A stretch of 64,000 bases of DNA from Tabrizicola sp. (GCF_016792905.1 NZ_JAEULP010000088.1:115929-179928); one strand, 5' to 3'. Positions 8,931 through 17,450 are shown, counted from the stretch's first letter. Numbers and translations are program-made. Notes: generated by a model from the letters alone, not told the origin.

Positions 8931-10174
8931 CCCAGGCCTCCGAGCGCAAGGAGCTCGGCGGCGAGGGGCGCGAGCGCCTGCCGCGCGCGGTCAGAAAGCA
9001 GGCTGGCACGGGTGGCCATTTCGGCATGGTCGGCCAGAACCGCAGCGGCCAGCCCGTCGGCCGAAACCGGCTGCGCCGCGCCGAATTCGTGCAGTGTGGC
9101 GAAATCGGCGGCAAAGTTGGCGATCCGTGGCCCGTGCAGGATGGCAGAGCCAAGCGCCGCCGGTTCCCAGGGGTTGTGGCCTTCGGTCGGACCGAAACTG
9201 CCGCCGACAAGACAGGTCGGGCAGAGCCGATACCAAAGGCCCATCTCGCCCAAGGTATCGACAATCCAGACATCCGCCGTCGGCCCCTGCCCCGCGCTGC
9301 GCCGGGTTGCGGTCAGGCCGTGCTCTGCCGCCCGCGCCGCGATCTCGGCGCCACGGCCCGGATCACGCGGAGCGATGACGAGGAGCGGCCTGGGATGCAG
9401 CGCGCGGAAGGTTGAAAACACGACAAACTCATCCTCGGGATGCGAGGAGGCGAGGAGGATGGGGCGGAGGCCCGCCAGCGCCTCGCGCGCAGCCGAAAGC
9501 GCCTTCGGCTCGGCGGACAACGGCGGCGCGGCGGCCTTGAGCGAGCCCGTCACCCGCACCTCGGCCGCGCCAAGGTCCTGCAGGTGGCGCGCCGTCGTCG
9601 GGTCCTGCGCGGCGATCAGACAGAAGCGGGCGAGGAGATCGGAGTAGAGGCCCTTTCCTTTCACCCGCCGGGCATAGGCCGCGGCATTCATGCGCGCATT
9701 GATCAGCGCCAGCGGGATGCCGCGCGCGGATGTGGCGACAACCGCTCCGGGCCAGAGGTCCTGCTCGGCCCAGACCGAGAGGCTCGGGCGCCAATGGTCG
9801 AGAAAGCGGGTCAGGTAGGCAGGCGCATCGAGCGGCAGGAACTGGTGGAAAGTGCGGGGCGGCAGGTTCGCCGCAAAGACCTCGGCCGAGCCGCGGGTGG
9901 TGGACGTAACCAGAAACCCGGCAGCCGGTGCCTGGTCGGCCATCGCGGCGATGAGCCCACGCAGGGCGAGCGTTTCGCCAAGGCCCACGGCGTGGAGCCA
10001 GATGAGCGGTCCGTCCGGGCGGGGCAGCGAGGCTTCGCCCAGCTTCTCGCGCCAGCGGTCGGGCAACTCCTTGCCACGGGCCAGACGGCGGCGCAGCACC
10101 ATCGGCGCAGCCAGGGGGATCGCCCGCGCGGCCAGGAGATAGGCCCGCAGCCCTGGTCCGGTCGGGCTAGTCAC
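8927..10174 (-). CDS. Second Kdo-transferase-like glycosyltransferase
   Basis: 415-residue paralogue of the adjacent WaaA-like protein. It keeps WLHAVGLGE with candidate catalytic Glu67, VTSTTRGSAEV and the C-terminal VDTLGEMGLWYRLC and GHNPWEPAALG donor-site motifs. The GTG at 10174 is the best start: it overlaps the neuC stop by 8 bases and removes an Arg-rich tail read from inside neuC. Because it is encoded directly after neuC, it is a reasonable candidate to transfer a nonulosonic acid from its CMP donor rather than Kdo. That is inference from context. Confidence 0.8.
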   Translation of the reverse strand: MTSPTGPGLRAYLLAARAIPLAAPMVLRRRLARGKELPDRWREKLGEASLPRPDGPLIWLHAVGLGETLALRGLIAAMADQAPAAGFLVTSTTRGSAEVFAANLPPRTFHQFLPLDAPAYLTRFLDHWRPSLSVWAEQDLWPGAVVATSARGIPLALINARMNAAAYARRVKGKGLYSDLLARFCLIAAQDPTTARHLQDLGAAEVRVTGSLKAAAPPLSAEPKALSAAREALAGLRPILLASSHPEDEFVVFSTFRALHPRPLLVIAPRDPGRGAEIAARAAEHGLTATRRSAGQGPTADVWIVDTLGEMGLWYRLCPTCLVGGSFGPTEGHNPWEPAALGSAILHGPRIANFAADFATLHEFGAAQPVSADGLAAAVLADHAEMATRASLLSDRARQALAPLAAELLALGGLG

Positions 10175-11282
10175 GGAACGCCTTCTGCAGGCTGAGCGTC
10201 CAGAACTCCGGCCGGGCCAGGACTTCGGCGAAGCGCCCCGCGGCCGAACCCTTGCCATAGCCCTGATGCCGTTCGGCGGGACGGCCCCAATGCGTTGCCA
10301 GGAAATCGAGGATCACGGCCCGCTCCCCCGCCTCGCAGGACACGACCGAGGGTGCCTCGGCGCGGTTGGTCTGGCGACTGCCGACGTCAAGCGACGGCAG
10401 GCCAAGGAACGGCGCCTCGCGCACCCCGGCGCTGGAGTTGCCGACCATGCAGGCGGCGTTCTTCATCAGCTCGGAAAAATGCGCGAAGCGCATCGAAGGC
10501 AGCACCCGGAAGCGGTCCTTCGGCAGGCGATCCAGCACCGCGAAGATTGCCGCACTTCCGGGGTCGTTGTTCGGCGCGATCACCACGAAGCTCCGGCCCG
10601 AGGCCTCAAGCGCGCCGAAAAGATCCGCCGCCTGCTGGCCGATCGTGTCCTGTTCGGAGGTGACAGGATGGAAGGTCGCGATGCCATAGTCGGCAAAGGC
10701 GATGTCGTAGCGTGCGCGCACGTCGTCCAGCGTGACACCGGAGGGTCTGGCGTGGAAGTCAAGCTCGGGCGAGCCAATGACGTGGATCGTCTCGGGCGGT
10801 TCCCCCAGCGCCATGACGCGGCGGGCGGCGGCCTTGGATGACACGAAGTGGTGCGTGCAGAGCTTGGTGTTGCAGTGGCGGAAGACCTCGTCGATGGTGC
10901 CGGACACCTCGCCGCCCTCGACATGGGCGGAACGGACGTAGTTGGTGGCCGCAACAAGCGCGCCCGCCAGCGCCTCGATCCGGTCGCCGTGCAGGACGAT
11001 CAGGTCGGGCCTGGAGTCGCGGACATAGGCCGAGAAGCCGGTGACGGTGCGTGCCAGGATCAGGTCCTGCGGATCGCCCTCGTGCTGGTTCTCGAACTCC
11101 TCGACCGCGATGCCGGGCGTCCGGCGCACCTCGTTCCGGGTCAGGCCGTAGCGCTCCATCATATGCATCCCGGTGACGAAGAACGTCACGCGGTGCCCCG
11201 CATCGCGCGCCGCGGCAGCAAGCGGTTCCAGCTTGCCGAAATCGGCCCGTGTGCCGGTGAGGAAGAGGAGGTGGCGGGTCAT
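10167..11282 (-). CDS. neuC: UDP-N-acetylglucosamine 2-epimerase (hydrolysing), NeuC type
   Basis: 371-residue enzyme that converts a UDP-HexNAc to free ManNAc-type sugar, the first step of nonulosonic acid synthesis. Visible motifs are the N-terminal FLTGTRADFGKL, VLHGDRIEAL, HVEGGEVSGTIDE and, near the C-terminus, the substrate-site GNSSAGVREAP. The ATG at 11282 starts directly at MTRHLLF; upstream in-frame residues are from the divergent spacer. It is followed by the two Kdo-transferase-like genes with short overlaps, which suggests one operon of three. Confidence 0.9.
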   Translation of the reverse strand: MTRHLLFLTGTRADFGKLEPLAAAARDAGHRVTFFVTGMHMMERYGLTRNEVRRTPGIAVEEFENQHEGDPQDLILARTVTGFSAYVRDSRPDLIVLHGDRIEALAGALVAATNYVRSAHVEGGEVSGTIDEVFRHCNTKLCTHHFVSSKAAARRVMALGEPPETIHVIGSPELDFHARPSGVTLDDVRARYDIAFADYGIATFHPVTSEQDTIGQQAADLFGALEASGRSFVVIAPNNDPGSAAIFAVLDRLPKDRFRVLPSMRFAHFSELMKNAACMVGNSSAGVREAPFLGLPSLDVGSRQTNRAEAPSVVSCEAGERAVILDFLATHWGRPAERHQGYGKGSAAGRFAEVLARPEFWTLSLQKAFRD

Positions 11283-11413
11283 TGGGCCTGGCTCTGGAAG
11301 CGTCTGCCTGTCTAACCCCCGGGGCGAACGCTGCGCAAGACTCGGTGCAGCGGGTTGTCGTATGCAGGCCGACCTCCTATCCTCGGTCGCGCACTCCAAT
11401 TTCCCGGGGCCAG

Positions 11414-12160
11414 ATGCCTATCCTCACCACCGTTCGCGCGTCCATCGGTCGCAAGCTTCGACCGCGCCGCGAGGTAGAGGTCAATTCGGGGGATGATCTG
11501 GTGGAATTCGCCCACTGGATCGAACGTCCCGCGCTGCGACTTCTCGTGCCGCCCGACCTGTTGCGGATGCAGGGCGGCTTCGTCTACGGACCCGGCCACC
11601 CGTTCGTCGCGGCACAGACCGAGGGGGCAGCGATCCTGCGCGCGTTCTATTCGACCTGCCAGCCCAAGACGATCAGCGATTATTACGGAATCGATGGTCG
11701 GGGTCGCGCAGGCGCGGACTTGCCCCCCTGGGAGATTCCCTGGTACGGCCGCAGCCAGCGCACCCCGCCGCCGGGAGAGCTGGAGCTGGGTCCCGAGCAC
11801 GGCGTCAGCTTCTACGGCCCGGTGAGCGAGCGGAAGATCGGCCTGGAACTGCGGCGCCTCGATCGCCTTGCGCTTGGCATCAGGCAGAACGGTTACGACC
11901 CCGACGCTTTTGGCGATATCGAGGGCTATATCCTGGACAACGGCAGCGGGGCCGCCTTCTTCGTCCGGGGCGGCAAGCACCGCGCAGCCGTGTTGACGGC
12001 CCTGGGGCACCGCCGCATTCCGGTTGCGTTCCGCTCAAGCTGGCCGCGGCTGATCCACTCCGGCGATGCGGGCCGTTGGCCGCTCGTGCGGTCGGGGAGC
12101 ATGGAAATCTCGCTGGCGAAGGATATTCTCGAAGCCTATATCCGGGGCCGGACGCAGTGA
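11414..12160 (+). CDS. ParB/Srx-fold-like protein of a surface-glycan cluster
   Basis: 248-residue protein that I do not recognise as a named family. Near residues 185-210 it has ILDNGSGAAFFVRGGKHRAAVLTALG followed by HRRIPVAF, in which GGKHRAAVLTALG resembles the ParB/sulfiredoxin-fold box (G-x-HR-x-AA-LG). The rest is without clear motifs. ATG 11414 is the first start before the conserved-looking region. It is divergent from neuC and followed by a methyltransferase 10 bases downstream. ParB-fold proteins can be CTPases, nucleases or small-molecule kinases, so no activity is assigned. Confidence 0.72.
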   Translation: MPILTTVRASIGRKLRPRREVEVNSGDDLVEFAHWIERPALRLLVPPDLLRMQGGFVYGPGHPFVAAQTEGAAILRAFYSTCQPKTISDYYGIDGRGRAGADLPPWEIPWYGRSQRTPPPGELELGPEHGVSFYGPVSERKIGLELRRLDRLALGIRQNGYDPDAFGDIEGYILDNGSGAAFFVRGGKHRAAVLTALGHRRIPVAFRSSWPRLIHSGDAGRWPLVRSGSMEISLAKDILEAYIRGRTQ

Positions 12161-12170
12161 CGGGATAGCG

Positions 12171-12836
12171 ATGGACAAGCTTCTGGAGGCCTATTCGGGC
12201 GACAAGGCGCGCGGCTATGATGCGCGGCGGTCGCAGTCGAAACGCTGGAAACGCGAAGTTGCCGCGATGGAGGGCATGCTTGCCGCGATCCGCCCGGCAA
12301 CCGTGCTGGATTGCCCCTTCGGCACCGGTCGCTGGGTCGAGCAGTACGAAGCCATCGGTGCCAGCGTAACCGGGGTCGACCTGTCGCAGGGCATGCTGGA
12401 TGAGGCGGCCGGGAAGATCGCAACCCTTCCGACCGACCGTCGGTCGGCCTATGTCCTGCGCTGCGCCAGCATCTTCGACCTTGCCCCTGCCCCCGGCCCG
12501 GCGCCCGAGCTTGCGGTCTGCATCCGCTTCCTGAACTGGGTTCCGTTCGCCGATGCCGAACGCGCGCTGGAACGGCTTACCGCGCTCGGTTCGCCCGCGA
12601 TGATCATCGGGGCCAGCCTTGTCCCTGATGACGCCGGCCCCTTGCGCAGGCTGTGGTATCGCCTGTCGCTCGGCCTGATCAACCTGCGCTCCCGGAACAA
12701 ACCGCAGCAGCATGTTCACCGCGAGACGGCATTTCTTGCCAGCCTGACGCGCCTCGGCTGGCGGGTTGCGGACCGACGCGAGATCATGCGCCGCAACGCC
12801 AGGGTCAATTCCTTCTTCCGCCTCGAACGCGCATGA
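12171..12836 (+). CDS. Class I SAM-dependent methyltransferase
   Basis: 221-residue methyltransferase with SAM-binding motif I VLDCPFGTGRWVEQY, an acidic motif II in TGVDLSQGMLDEA, and a downstream LAVCIRFLNWVPF segment at the motif IV position. It is shorter than multidomain rRNA enzymes and resembles small-molecule or sugar methyltransferases. ATG 12171 lies 10 bases after the ParB-like gene, and its stop overlaps the next start (ATGA), so the three genes look like one operon. The acceptor may be a surface sugar, judged only from the neighbours. Confidence 0.85.
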   Translation: MDKLLEAYSGDKARGYDARRSQSKRWKREVAAMEGMLAAIRPATVLDCPFGTGRWVEQYEAIGASVTGVDLSQGMLDEAAGKIATLPTDRRSAYVLRCASIFDLAPAPGPAPELAVCIRFLNWVPFADAERALERLTALGSPAMIIGASLVPDDAGPLRRLWYRLSLGLINLRSRNKPQQHVHRETAFLASLTRLGWRVADRREIMRRNARVNSFFRLERA

Positions 12837-13861
12837 CGGACGGGCGGCGCGTCCTTCTGCTGAACGACACGGACGAAGGCGGCACCCATTTCGGCTGCAT
12901 TCGCGTGATGCGCACAATTCGCGATGAGCTCTCGCAGCGCGGGTTGACCGACCTCCCCTCGATCAAGGTCGGGACCGACTGGCGGCACGATCCGGCCCTC
13001 ACCGCACAGATCGACGCAGCCGACCTGGTGGTGATCAACGGCGAAGGCACCCTGCACCACGGCAAGCGGCGCGGGCGCTGGCTTATGGAGGCAGGTGCCC
13101 GGGTCAAGGCGCGCGGTGGCCGCGTCGCGCTGATCAATGCGCTCTGGCAGCAAAACCCGCCGGACTGGGGCGCAATGGCACGCGACTTCGACATTCTCGC
13201 CTGCCGCGACAGCCGGTCGATGACCGATCTTGCAGCAGAGACCGGGCGCGACGTCACCTGCCTTGGCGACCTGTCGATGCTGCATCCCTGGCAGGATCCC
13301 GGCGCAAGGCGATCCGGTGTCATGGTGGGATGTTCAGTCCATGGCAAGGTGACCGAGTCCCTCGCCCGGTTTGCCGAGGAGGGCGGGCATGATCTTGTCC
13401 CGGTGACAACGGTGATCAAGGCGGTTCCCGCCCGCCTGACGGGCTGGCGGCGCTGGCTGCGGGCCCGGCGTTGCGACTGGCAGAACCGCAGGTTCATCGC
13501 CCGGCACCCGACAACCCGGCTCGTCGCCGATGACGCAGCCTATCTTGCCCAGCTGTCGCGTCACAGCCTTGTCGTCACCGGACGCTTCCATTCCGTCTGC
13601 CTTGCGATTCTCTCGGGGACGCCGTTCCTTGCCGTCTCGTCGAACAGCTGGAAGATCGAGGCCCTGATCGCCGACATCGGCCTTGATCCCGCACGGGTCC
13701 GCCCGCTTGCCGACCTTCGAGAGGCGACCCTTGCCGAACGCGACTGGAGCTATTCCTCAGAGGAGAAGGCCGCCATTGCGGCAAGCCTGCAACGCTGGCG
13801 GCTTGAAGGTCGCAACCTGTTTGACCAGATCGCCGCGCTTATCCCAGATCGGCCCACTTGA
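12833..13861 (+). CDS. Polysaccharide pyruvyl transferase family protein
   Basis: 342-residue protein with N-terminal VLLLNDTDEGGTHFGC, VVINGEGTLHHG (the conserved G-E-G-T/S segment of the family) and a C-terminal VTGRFHSVCLAILSGTPFLAV, in which GRFHS matches the conserved GxRxH motif. Members transfer pyruvate from phosphoenolpyruvate to sugars, or act as unrelated polysaccharide modifiers. ATG 12833 overlaps the methyltransferase stop. The 3' end overlaps the convergent neuB by 23 bases, so the two transcripts would be antisense to each other there. Confidence 0.8.
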   Translation: MTDGRRVLLLNDTDEGGTHFGCIRVMRTIRDELSQRGLTDLPSIKVGTDWRHDPALTAQIDAADLVVINGEGTLHHGKRRGRWLMEAGARVKARGGRVALINALWQQNPPDWGAMARDFDILACRDSRSMTDLAAETGRDVTCLGDLSMLHPWQDPGARRSGVMVGCSVHGKVTESLARFAEEGGHDLVPVTTVIKAVPARLTGWRRWLRARRCDWQNRRFIARHPTTRLVADDAAYLAQLSRHSLVVTGRFHSVCLAILSGTPFLAVSSNSWKIEALIADIGLDPARVRPLADLREATLAERDWSYSSEEKAAIAASLQRWRLEGRNLFDQIAALIPDRPT

Positions 13862-14867
13862 GCTGCGTGTTCCGCGTCACCGCCCGCGTCAGCCGTTTCC
13901 CCAGCACCTTGTCGAAGTCATAGGCCGCGATCTCGCCTGACCCCGGGCGGCGGGCCCAGATGTCGGTTTCGGCGATGACATGGCCCTCGGCCAGGTCGCG
14001 GTCGGCCACGACCGAGCCGCGGGCGAAGCGATAGACGTCTTCCTCCGGGGCGGAGCGGCTCTTCGGGTTGTTGGCGGCGATCCATATTTCCTTCGAGCGG
14101 TCGATCAGGAAGCGCAGTTCCGCCGGGTCCATCGAGTTGATGATGTCGGGGCCCTTGCGGTAGCGGCTGTCGGTGTAGTGGCGCTCCAGGATGCAGGCGC
14201 CCAGCGCGACCGAGGCCAGCGCCATTTCCGGGCCGATGGAATGATCGGAAAAGCCGACAACGGCTTTTGGGAAGGCCTGTCTCAATTCGGTAACGCCCCG
14301 CAGCGAGACGATCTCCGCCGGGCTGGGATACAGGTTCGTGCATTCGAGAAGCGCATAGTCGACCCCTGCCTTGTCCAGGATCTCGACCGAAGCGCGGATG
14401 GTTTCAATCGTTTGCATCCCCGTCGACAGGATCACCGGCTTGCCCTTGCGCGCGATGTGGCGGATCAGCGGCAGGTTGTCGGCCTCGCCACTGCCGATCT
14501 TGTAGGCCGGGACATCCTGCGTCTCCAGCCAGTCGGCGGCGGCGCGGGAGAAAGGGGTCGAAATCCAGATCAGCCCCAGGTTTTCGGTATAGCGCTTCAG
14601 CTCCGCCTCTTCGTCCAGCGTCAGCGCGCAGCGTTCCATCACATGCCAGATCGAGACATCGGCATTCGGCGGGAAGATCGACTTCGCCTCCTCGGTCATC
14701 TCGTCTTCGATGATATGGGTCTGGTGCTTGATCATCTCGCAGCCTGCGCCCGCCGCCAGCCGCACCATTTCCTTTGCCACGGAAAGATCTCCGCCGTGGT
14801 TGATGCCGATCTCGGCGATGACAAGCGGCGGATGGTTCTGGCCGATCTCGCGGTGGGCGATCTTCAT
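13839..14867 (-). CDS. neuB: N-acetylneuraminate (nonulosonate) synthase
   Basis: 342-residue enzyme that condenses phosphoenolpyruvate with a ManNAc-type sugar. A TIM-barrel NeuB domain starts MKIAHREIGQ, with VIAEIGINHGGDL, KHQTHI, KIGSGE, ILSTGM and GFSDHS. A SAF (antifreeze-like) domain covers about residues 285-342. ATG 14867 is preceded by AAGGAG. It completes neuA-neuB-neuC in this block, although the three are split over separate transcripts. N-acetylneuraminate, legionaminate and related products cannot be told apart from these motifs. Confidence 0.92.
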   Translation of the reverse strand: MKIAHREIGQNHPPLVIAEIGINHGGDLSVAKEMVRLAAGAGCEMIKHQTHIIEDEMTEEAKSIFPPNADVSIWHVMERCALTLDEEAELKRYTENLGLIWISTPFSRAAADWLETQDVPAYKIGSGEADNLPLIRHIARKGKPVILSTGMQTIETIRASVEILDKAGVDYALLECTNLYPSPAEIVSLRGVTELRQAFPKAVVGFSDHSIGPEMALASVALGACILERHYTDSRYRKGPDIINSMDPAELRFLIDRSKEIWIAANNPKSRSAPEEDVYRFARGSVVADRDLAEGHVIAETDIWARRPGSGEIAAYDFDKVLGKRLTRAVTRNTQLKWADLG

Positions 14868-14917
14868 GGGGCACTCCTTGGGCTTGGGTCCCGTGCTGCA
14901 TGAGGCGCCTGCGCCTG

Positions 14918-15460
14918 TCAAGCCAAGGGGTAGCGGGCCAGGGGCCGGTACTGCGGACCCCTGCCGGTCAGGTGGCTTTGCCAAAGCGTCAGGTCACGGA
15001 CCTCCCAGGGTTCCGTGCAAAATCCCGCCCCCATGGCAACGGCGCGTTCCAGCCGGGCGGTGTCGGCGGGGTCCGGCACCGGAAAGCGGCCCAGCGTGAC
15101 ATGTGGCACAAATTTGCGGGCATCGACCCTGCAACCGGCGCGGCGGGCGATCGTCTCGACCTTGGCCTGCAGATGCATCAAGGGCGCCGAGGGGGCAACC
15201 CCGGCCCAGGCAGTGTGCGGCCTTGCCTTGCCGAAAAGGCCAAGCCCTTGCAGAGCCAACGGAAAGCCGTTTTCCCGCAGCGCCTCGAAGCCCTCATGCG
15301 CAGCCTCGATCATCGGTTCGGGGCAGTTTCCAAGGAAGACCAAGGTCAGGTGCAGGTTCTCGGGCTCGACCCTGCGTGGCAGCGGCAGAAGGAACTGCTG
15401 GACCTGAAGCGCGCCACGGATGGCGGGGGGCAGGTCCAGACCAAGGAAGGCCCGGATCAT
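14918..15460 (-). CDS. thpR: RNA 2',3'-cyclic phosphodiesterase
   Basis: 180-residue member of the 2H phosphoesterase family (LigT/ThpR). The two signature motifs are HLTLVFLG near residue 37 and HVTLGRF near residue 119. It hydrolyses 2',3'-cyclic phosphates at RNA ends in characterised homologues; the physiological role is uncertain. It lies 50 bases upstream of neuB on the same strand and may share its transcript, but has no evident functional link to sugar synthesis. Confidence 0.88.
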   Translation of the reverse strand: MIRAFLGLDLPPAIRGALQVQQFLLPLPRRVEPENLHLTLVFLGNCPEPMIEAAHEGFEALRENGFPLALQGLGLFGKARPHTAWAGVAPSAPLMHLQAKVETIARRAGCRVDARKFVPHVTLGRFPVPDPADTARLERAVAMGAGFCTEPWEVRDLTLWQSHLTGRGPQYRPLARYPLA

Positions 15461-15594
15461 GCAGCGGCCCGGCGCGGGTCGGAACCGGTCGTGTTACGGG
15501 CTGTCCGGCCCCTGGTCTGGATGCCTTTGTTCGTCATGCGGCCGGAAGGTAGGGCATTCCGACCGGGCTCGCGATCAATTCCATGGGAAAACAC

Positions 15595-15600
15595 TATAAT
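15595..15600 (+). promoter_or_regulatory. TATAAT -10 element upstream of the Nudix gene
   Basis: A perfect TATAAT stands in a locally AT-rich spacer. A matching -35 is not clear. Transcription would start near 15607, after the upstream in-frame ATG at 15583, which argues for the later start of the Nudix gene at 15685. Confidence 0.4.
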
Positions 15601-15684
15601 TTCGGCCTTTCCCATGTCATATTCATTACCGAGGATAATGGGCAGCGGCCAGACCCGGGAACCGGGCGGCCAAGTGGGCGTGAC

Positions 15685-16215
15685 ATGGGTTGGCAAGACA
15701 AGATAGCGGCACCAGGGGCCGACGCGGGTAGTACGCGCATGCAGTATGGGGCGTTGTGCTGGCGGCTCGCTGAAAAGGATGTCGAGATTCTTCTGATCAC
15801 CAGCCGCGATACCGGTCGCTGGGTAATCCCGAAGGGTTGGCCGATGCCGGGGCTTTCACCGGAAGCCGCGGCGGCGCAGGAAGCCTGGGAAGAGGCGGGG
15901 GCCTCCGGCACGATGAACCCGCTTTGCGTGGGGCGCTACGGCTATCAGAAATGCCTCTCCGTGACGTCATCGGTGCCCTGCGCCGTCGCGGTCTTCGGAA
16001 TGCGCGTCGACAAGCTGGCCAAGACATTTCCCGAGGCGAAGGAACGGCGGCGCAAGTGGTTCCCGCTGCGGGAGGCTGCGGAAATGGTGGCCGAGCCGGA
16101 GCTGGCGATGATCATCGCGGGGTTCATCCCCCCGATCGCCGGGCGCGCTGCGCCAATCACGGGGGATGACGACGATGCCCCGACACCTGCGGCGCGGAAA
16201 CGCAAGGGTCATTGA
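15685..16215 (+). CDS. Nudix hydrolase
   Basis: 176-residue hydrolase of nucleoside diphosphate-linked compounds, close in pattern to diphosphoinositol polyphosphate phosphohydrolase-like bacterial proteins. The Nudix helix is seen as KGWPMPGLSPEAAAAQEAWE followed by EAG; the usual first Glu is Leu and the RE pair is QE, while the EE metal ligands are kept. The start at 15685 is preferred because the TATAAT at 15595 lies downstream of the alternative ATG 15583. The C-terminal tail is charged and probably disordered. Confidence 0.8.
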   Translation: MGWQDKIAAPGADAGSTRMQYGALCWRLAEKDVEILLITSRDTGRWVIPKGWPMPGLSPEAAAAQEAWEEAGASGTMNPLCVGRYGYQKCLSVTSSVPCAVAVFGMRVDKLAKTFPEAKERRRKWFPLREAAEMVAEPELAMIIAGFIPPIAGRAAPITGDDDDAPTPAARKRKGH

Positions 16216-16269
16216 CCTTTCGTCAGCAGTGCCTAGCTATCGGAAGTGTCGTCTGCGGGACGTCGGGAA

Positions 16270-16710
16270 ATGATCCGTTACAGCCTCAAATGCGCGGCCG
16301 GGCATGGCTTCGAAAGCTGGTTCCAGAATGCTGCGGCCTTTTCGGCGCTGCTGACGGCCGGACAGGTGTCCTGTCCGGTCTGCGGCAGTGACGCGATCGA
16401 GAAGGATCTGATGGCCCCCGCCGTCCGTCCGGCCCGCAACGCCGCCCAGGCCGTGCCGTCGGACCGGCCCGACCTCTCTGCCCCCGCCTCGGCGATCGAG
16501 GAGAAGATCGCGGCCCTGCGGCGGCAGATCGAGGAAAACTCGGAATATGTCGGACTGAACTTCGCCGCCGAGGCGCGCCGGATTCATTCCGGTGACGCGC
16601 CGGAGCGGTCGATCCATGGCGAGGCCAAGCCGGACGAGGCCCGTCAGATGATCGAGGACGGGCTGCCCGTCGCGCCCCTGCCCTTCCTGCCCGCCCGCAA
16701 GGTGAACTGA
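16270..16710 (+). CDS. DUF1178 family zinc-ribbon protein
   Basis: 146-residue protein matching the DUF1178 pattern: MIRYSLKCAAGHGFESWFQN at the N-terminus and CPVCGS near residue 40, which together give Cys pairs that could bind zinc. The middle is Ala-rich, and the C-terminus holds HGEAKPDEARQMIEDGLPV, typical of the family. Function is unknown. ATG 16270 is chosen because the conserved region begins there; a GTG at 16246 is possible. Confidence 0.85.
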   Translation: MIRYSLKCAAGHGFESWFQNAAAFSALLTAGQVSCPVCGSDAIEKDLMAPAVRPARNAAQAVPSDRPDLSAPASAIEEKIAALRRQIEENSEYVGLNFAAEARRIHSGDAPERSIHGEAKPDEARQMIEDGLPVAPLPFLPARKVN

Positions 16711-16726
16711 GCCGGGGGCCCGGACC

Positions 16727-16741
16727 TGTCCACGGTGGACA
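16727..16741. repeat. Perfect 15-base palindrome TGTCCAC-G-GTGGACA
   Basis: The palindrome stands 17 bases after the DUF1178 stop and is followed by GATTTT. It could be a weak terminator hairpin or an operator; position favours a terminator. Confidence 0.45.
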
Positions 16742-16826
16742 GATTTTCCAAGCTCATGAAATCAATGGGTTGCGCGCGGGCGTTCAGGCATTCTTAAGAT
16801 TCCCCGCCCCGGGTCCCAGCTTCCTC

Positions 16827-16851
16827 CTGGCAAGAAATACTCCGCCGAAGG
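16827..16851. repeat. Dispersed intergenic motif, copy A (AAATACTCC type)
   Basis: GGCAAGAAATACTCCGCCG and flanking bases resemble copies at 31364 and 39526. It lies between convergent genes, which is where such motifs recur in this window. Confidence 0.5.
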
Positions 16852-16875
16852 TATGATCCCGGGCCGGGCCGAGCG

Positions 16876-17373
16876 TCAGTAGATATACCGGATCTGTTCG
16901 GTCCAGAACCGTTCCATCCGCTTCAGCGACATGTTGATCTCGTCCATGCCGGAGGCGTCGATCAACCCGCGCCTTTCGATCCCGTCGGAATGTCGGGCGA
17001 AAAGATCGGACAGAAGCCCCCGGACATGGCGGCCCTTTTCCGTCAGCTTCACGCGGACCGAGCGGCGGTCGATTTCCGAGCGCTGGTGGTGCATGTAGCC
17101 CAAGTCCACCAGCTTTTTCAGATTGTAGCTGACGTTCGAGCCCTGGTAGTAGCCGCGCGACTTCAGCTCGCCCGCCGTCACCTCGTTCTCGCCGATGTTG
17201 AACAGCAGCAGCGCCTGGACCGAGTTGATTTCCAGGATGTTCAGGCGTTCGAATTCATCCTTGATCACGTCAAGCAGCAGCCGGTGCAGCCGTTCGACCA
17301 GCGCCAGGTTGTCAAGATAGCAGGACAGGAACGCCTTTTGCGATCCGTCCAGCAGCGGGGCATAGATTGTCAT
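16876..17373 (-). CDS. MarR family transcriptional regulator (LdtR-like)
   Basis: 165-residue winged-helix regulator. After an N-terminal helix (AFLSCYLDNLALVERLHRLL), the DNA-binding domain covers about residues 50-125, with SRGYYQGSNVSYNLKKLVDL as recognition helix region, and YMHHQRSEIDRRSVRVKLT as the wing with the conserved D-R-R. A C-terminal dimerisation helix follows. The ATG at 17373 has GGAG upstream. The pattern is close to alphaproteobacterial MarR proteins such as LdtR, but targets cannot be inferred here. Confidence 0.85.
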   Translation of the reverse strand: MTIYAPLLDGSQKAFLSCYLDNLALVERLHRLLLDVIKDEFERLNILEINSVQALLLFNIGENEVTAGELKSRGYYQGSNVSYNLKKLVDLGYMHHQRSEIDRRSVRVKLTEKGRHVRGLLSDLFARHSDGIERRGLIDASGMDEINMSLKRMERFWTEQIRYIY

Positions 17374-17450
17374 TCCGTTTCTCCACCGTTCGCACGGGCG
17401 CAGAATCGGCACAAAGCACAAACATTCCGTAAACTTGCAGAGAACTGCGC

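Noticed and set aside
7600-9273. Open frame of 557 codons on the minus strand overlapping both Kdo-transferase-like genes
   Set aside because: It is out of frame with both motif-bearing genes and carries no glycosyltransferase motif.
15583-15684. N-terminal extension of the Nudix gene
   Set aside because: A TATAAT at 15595 lies inside it and the residues before the ATG at 15685 show no family pattern.
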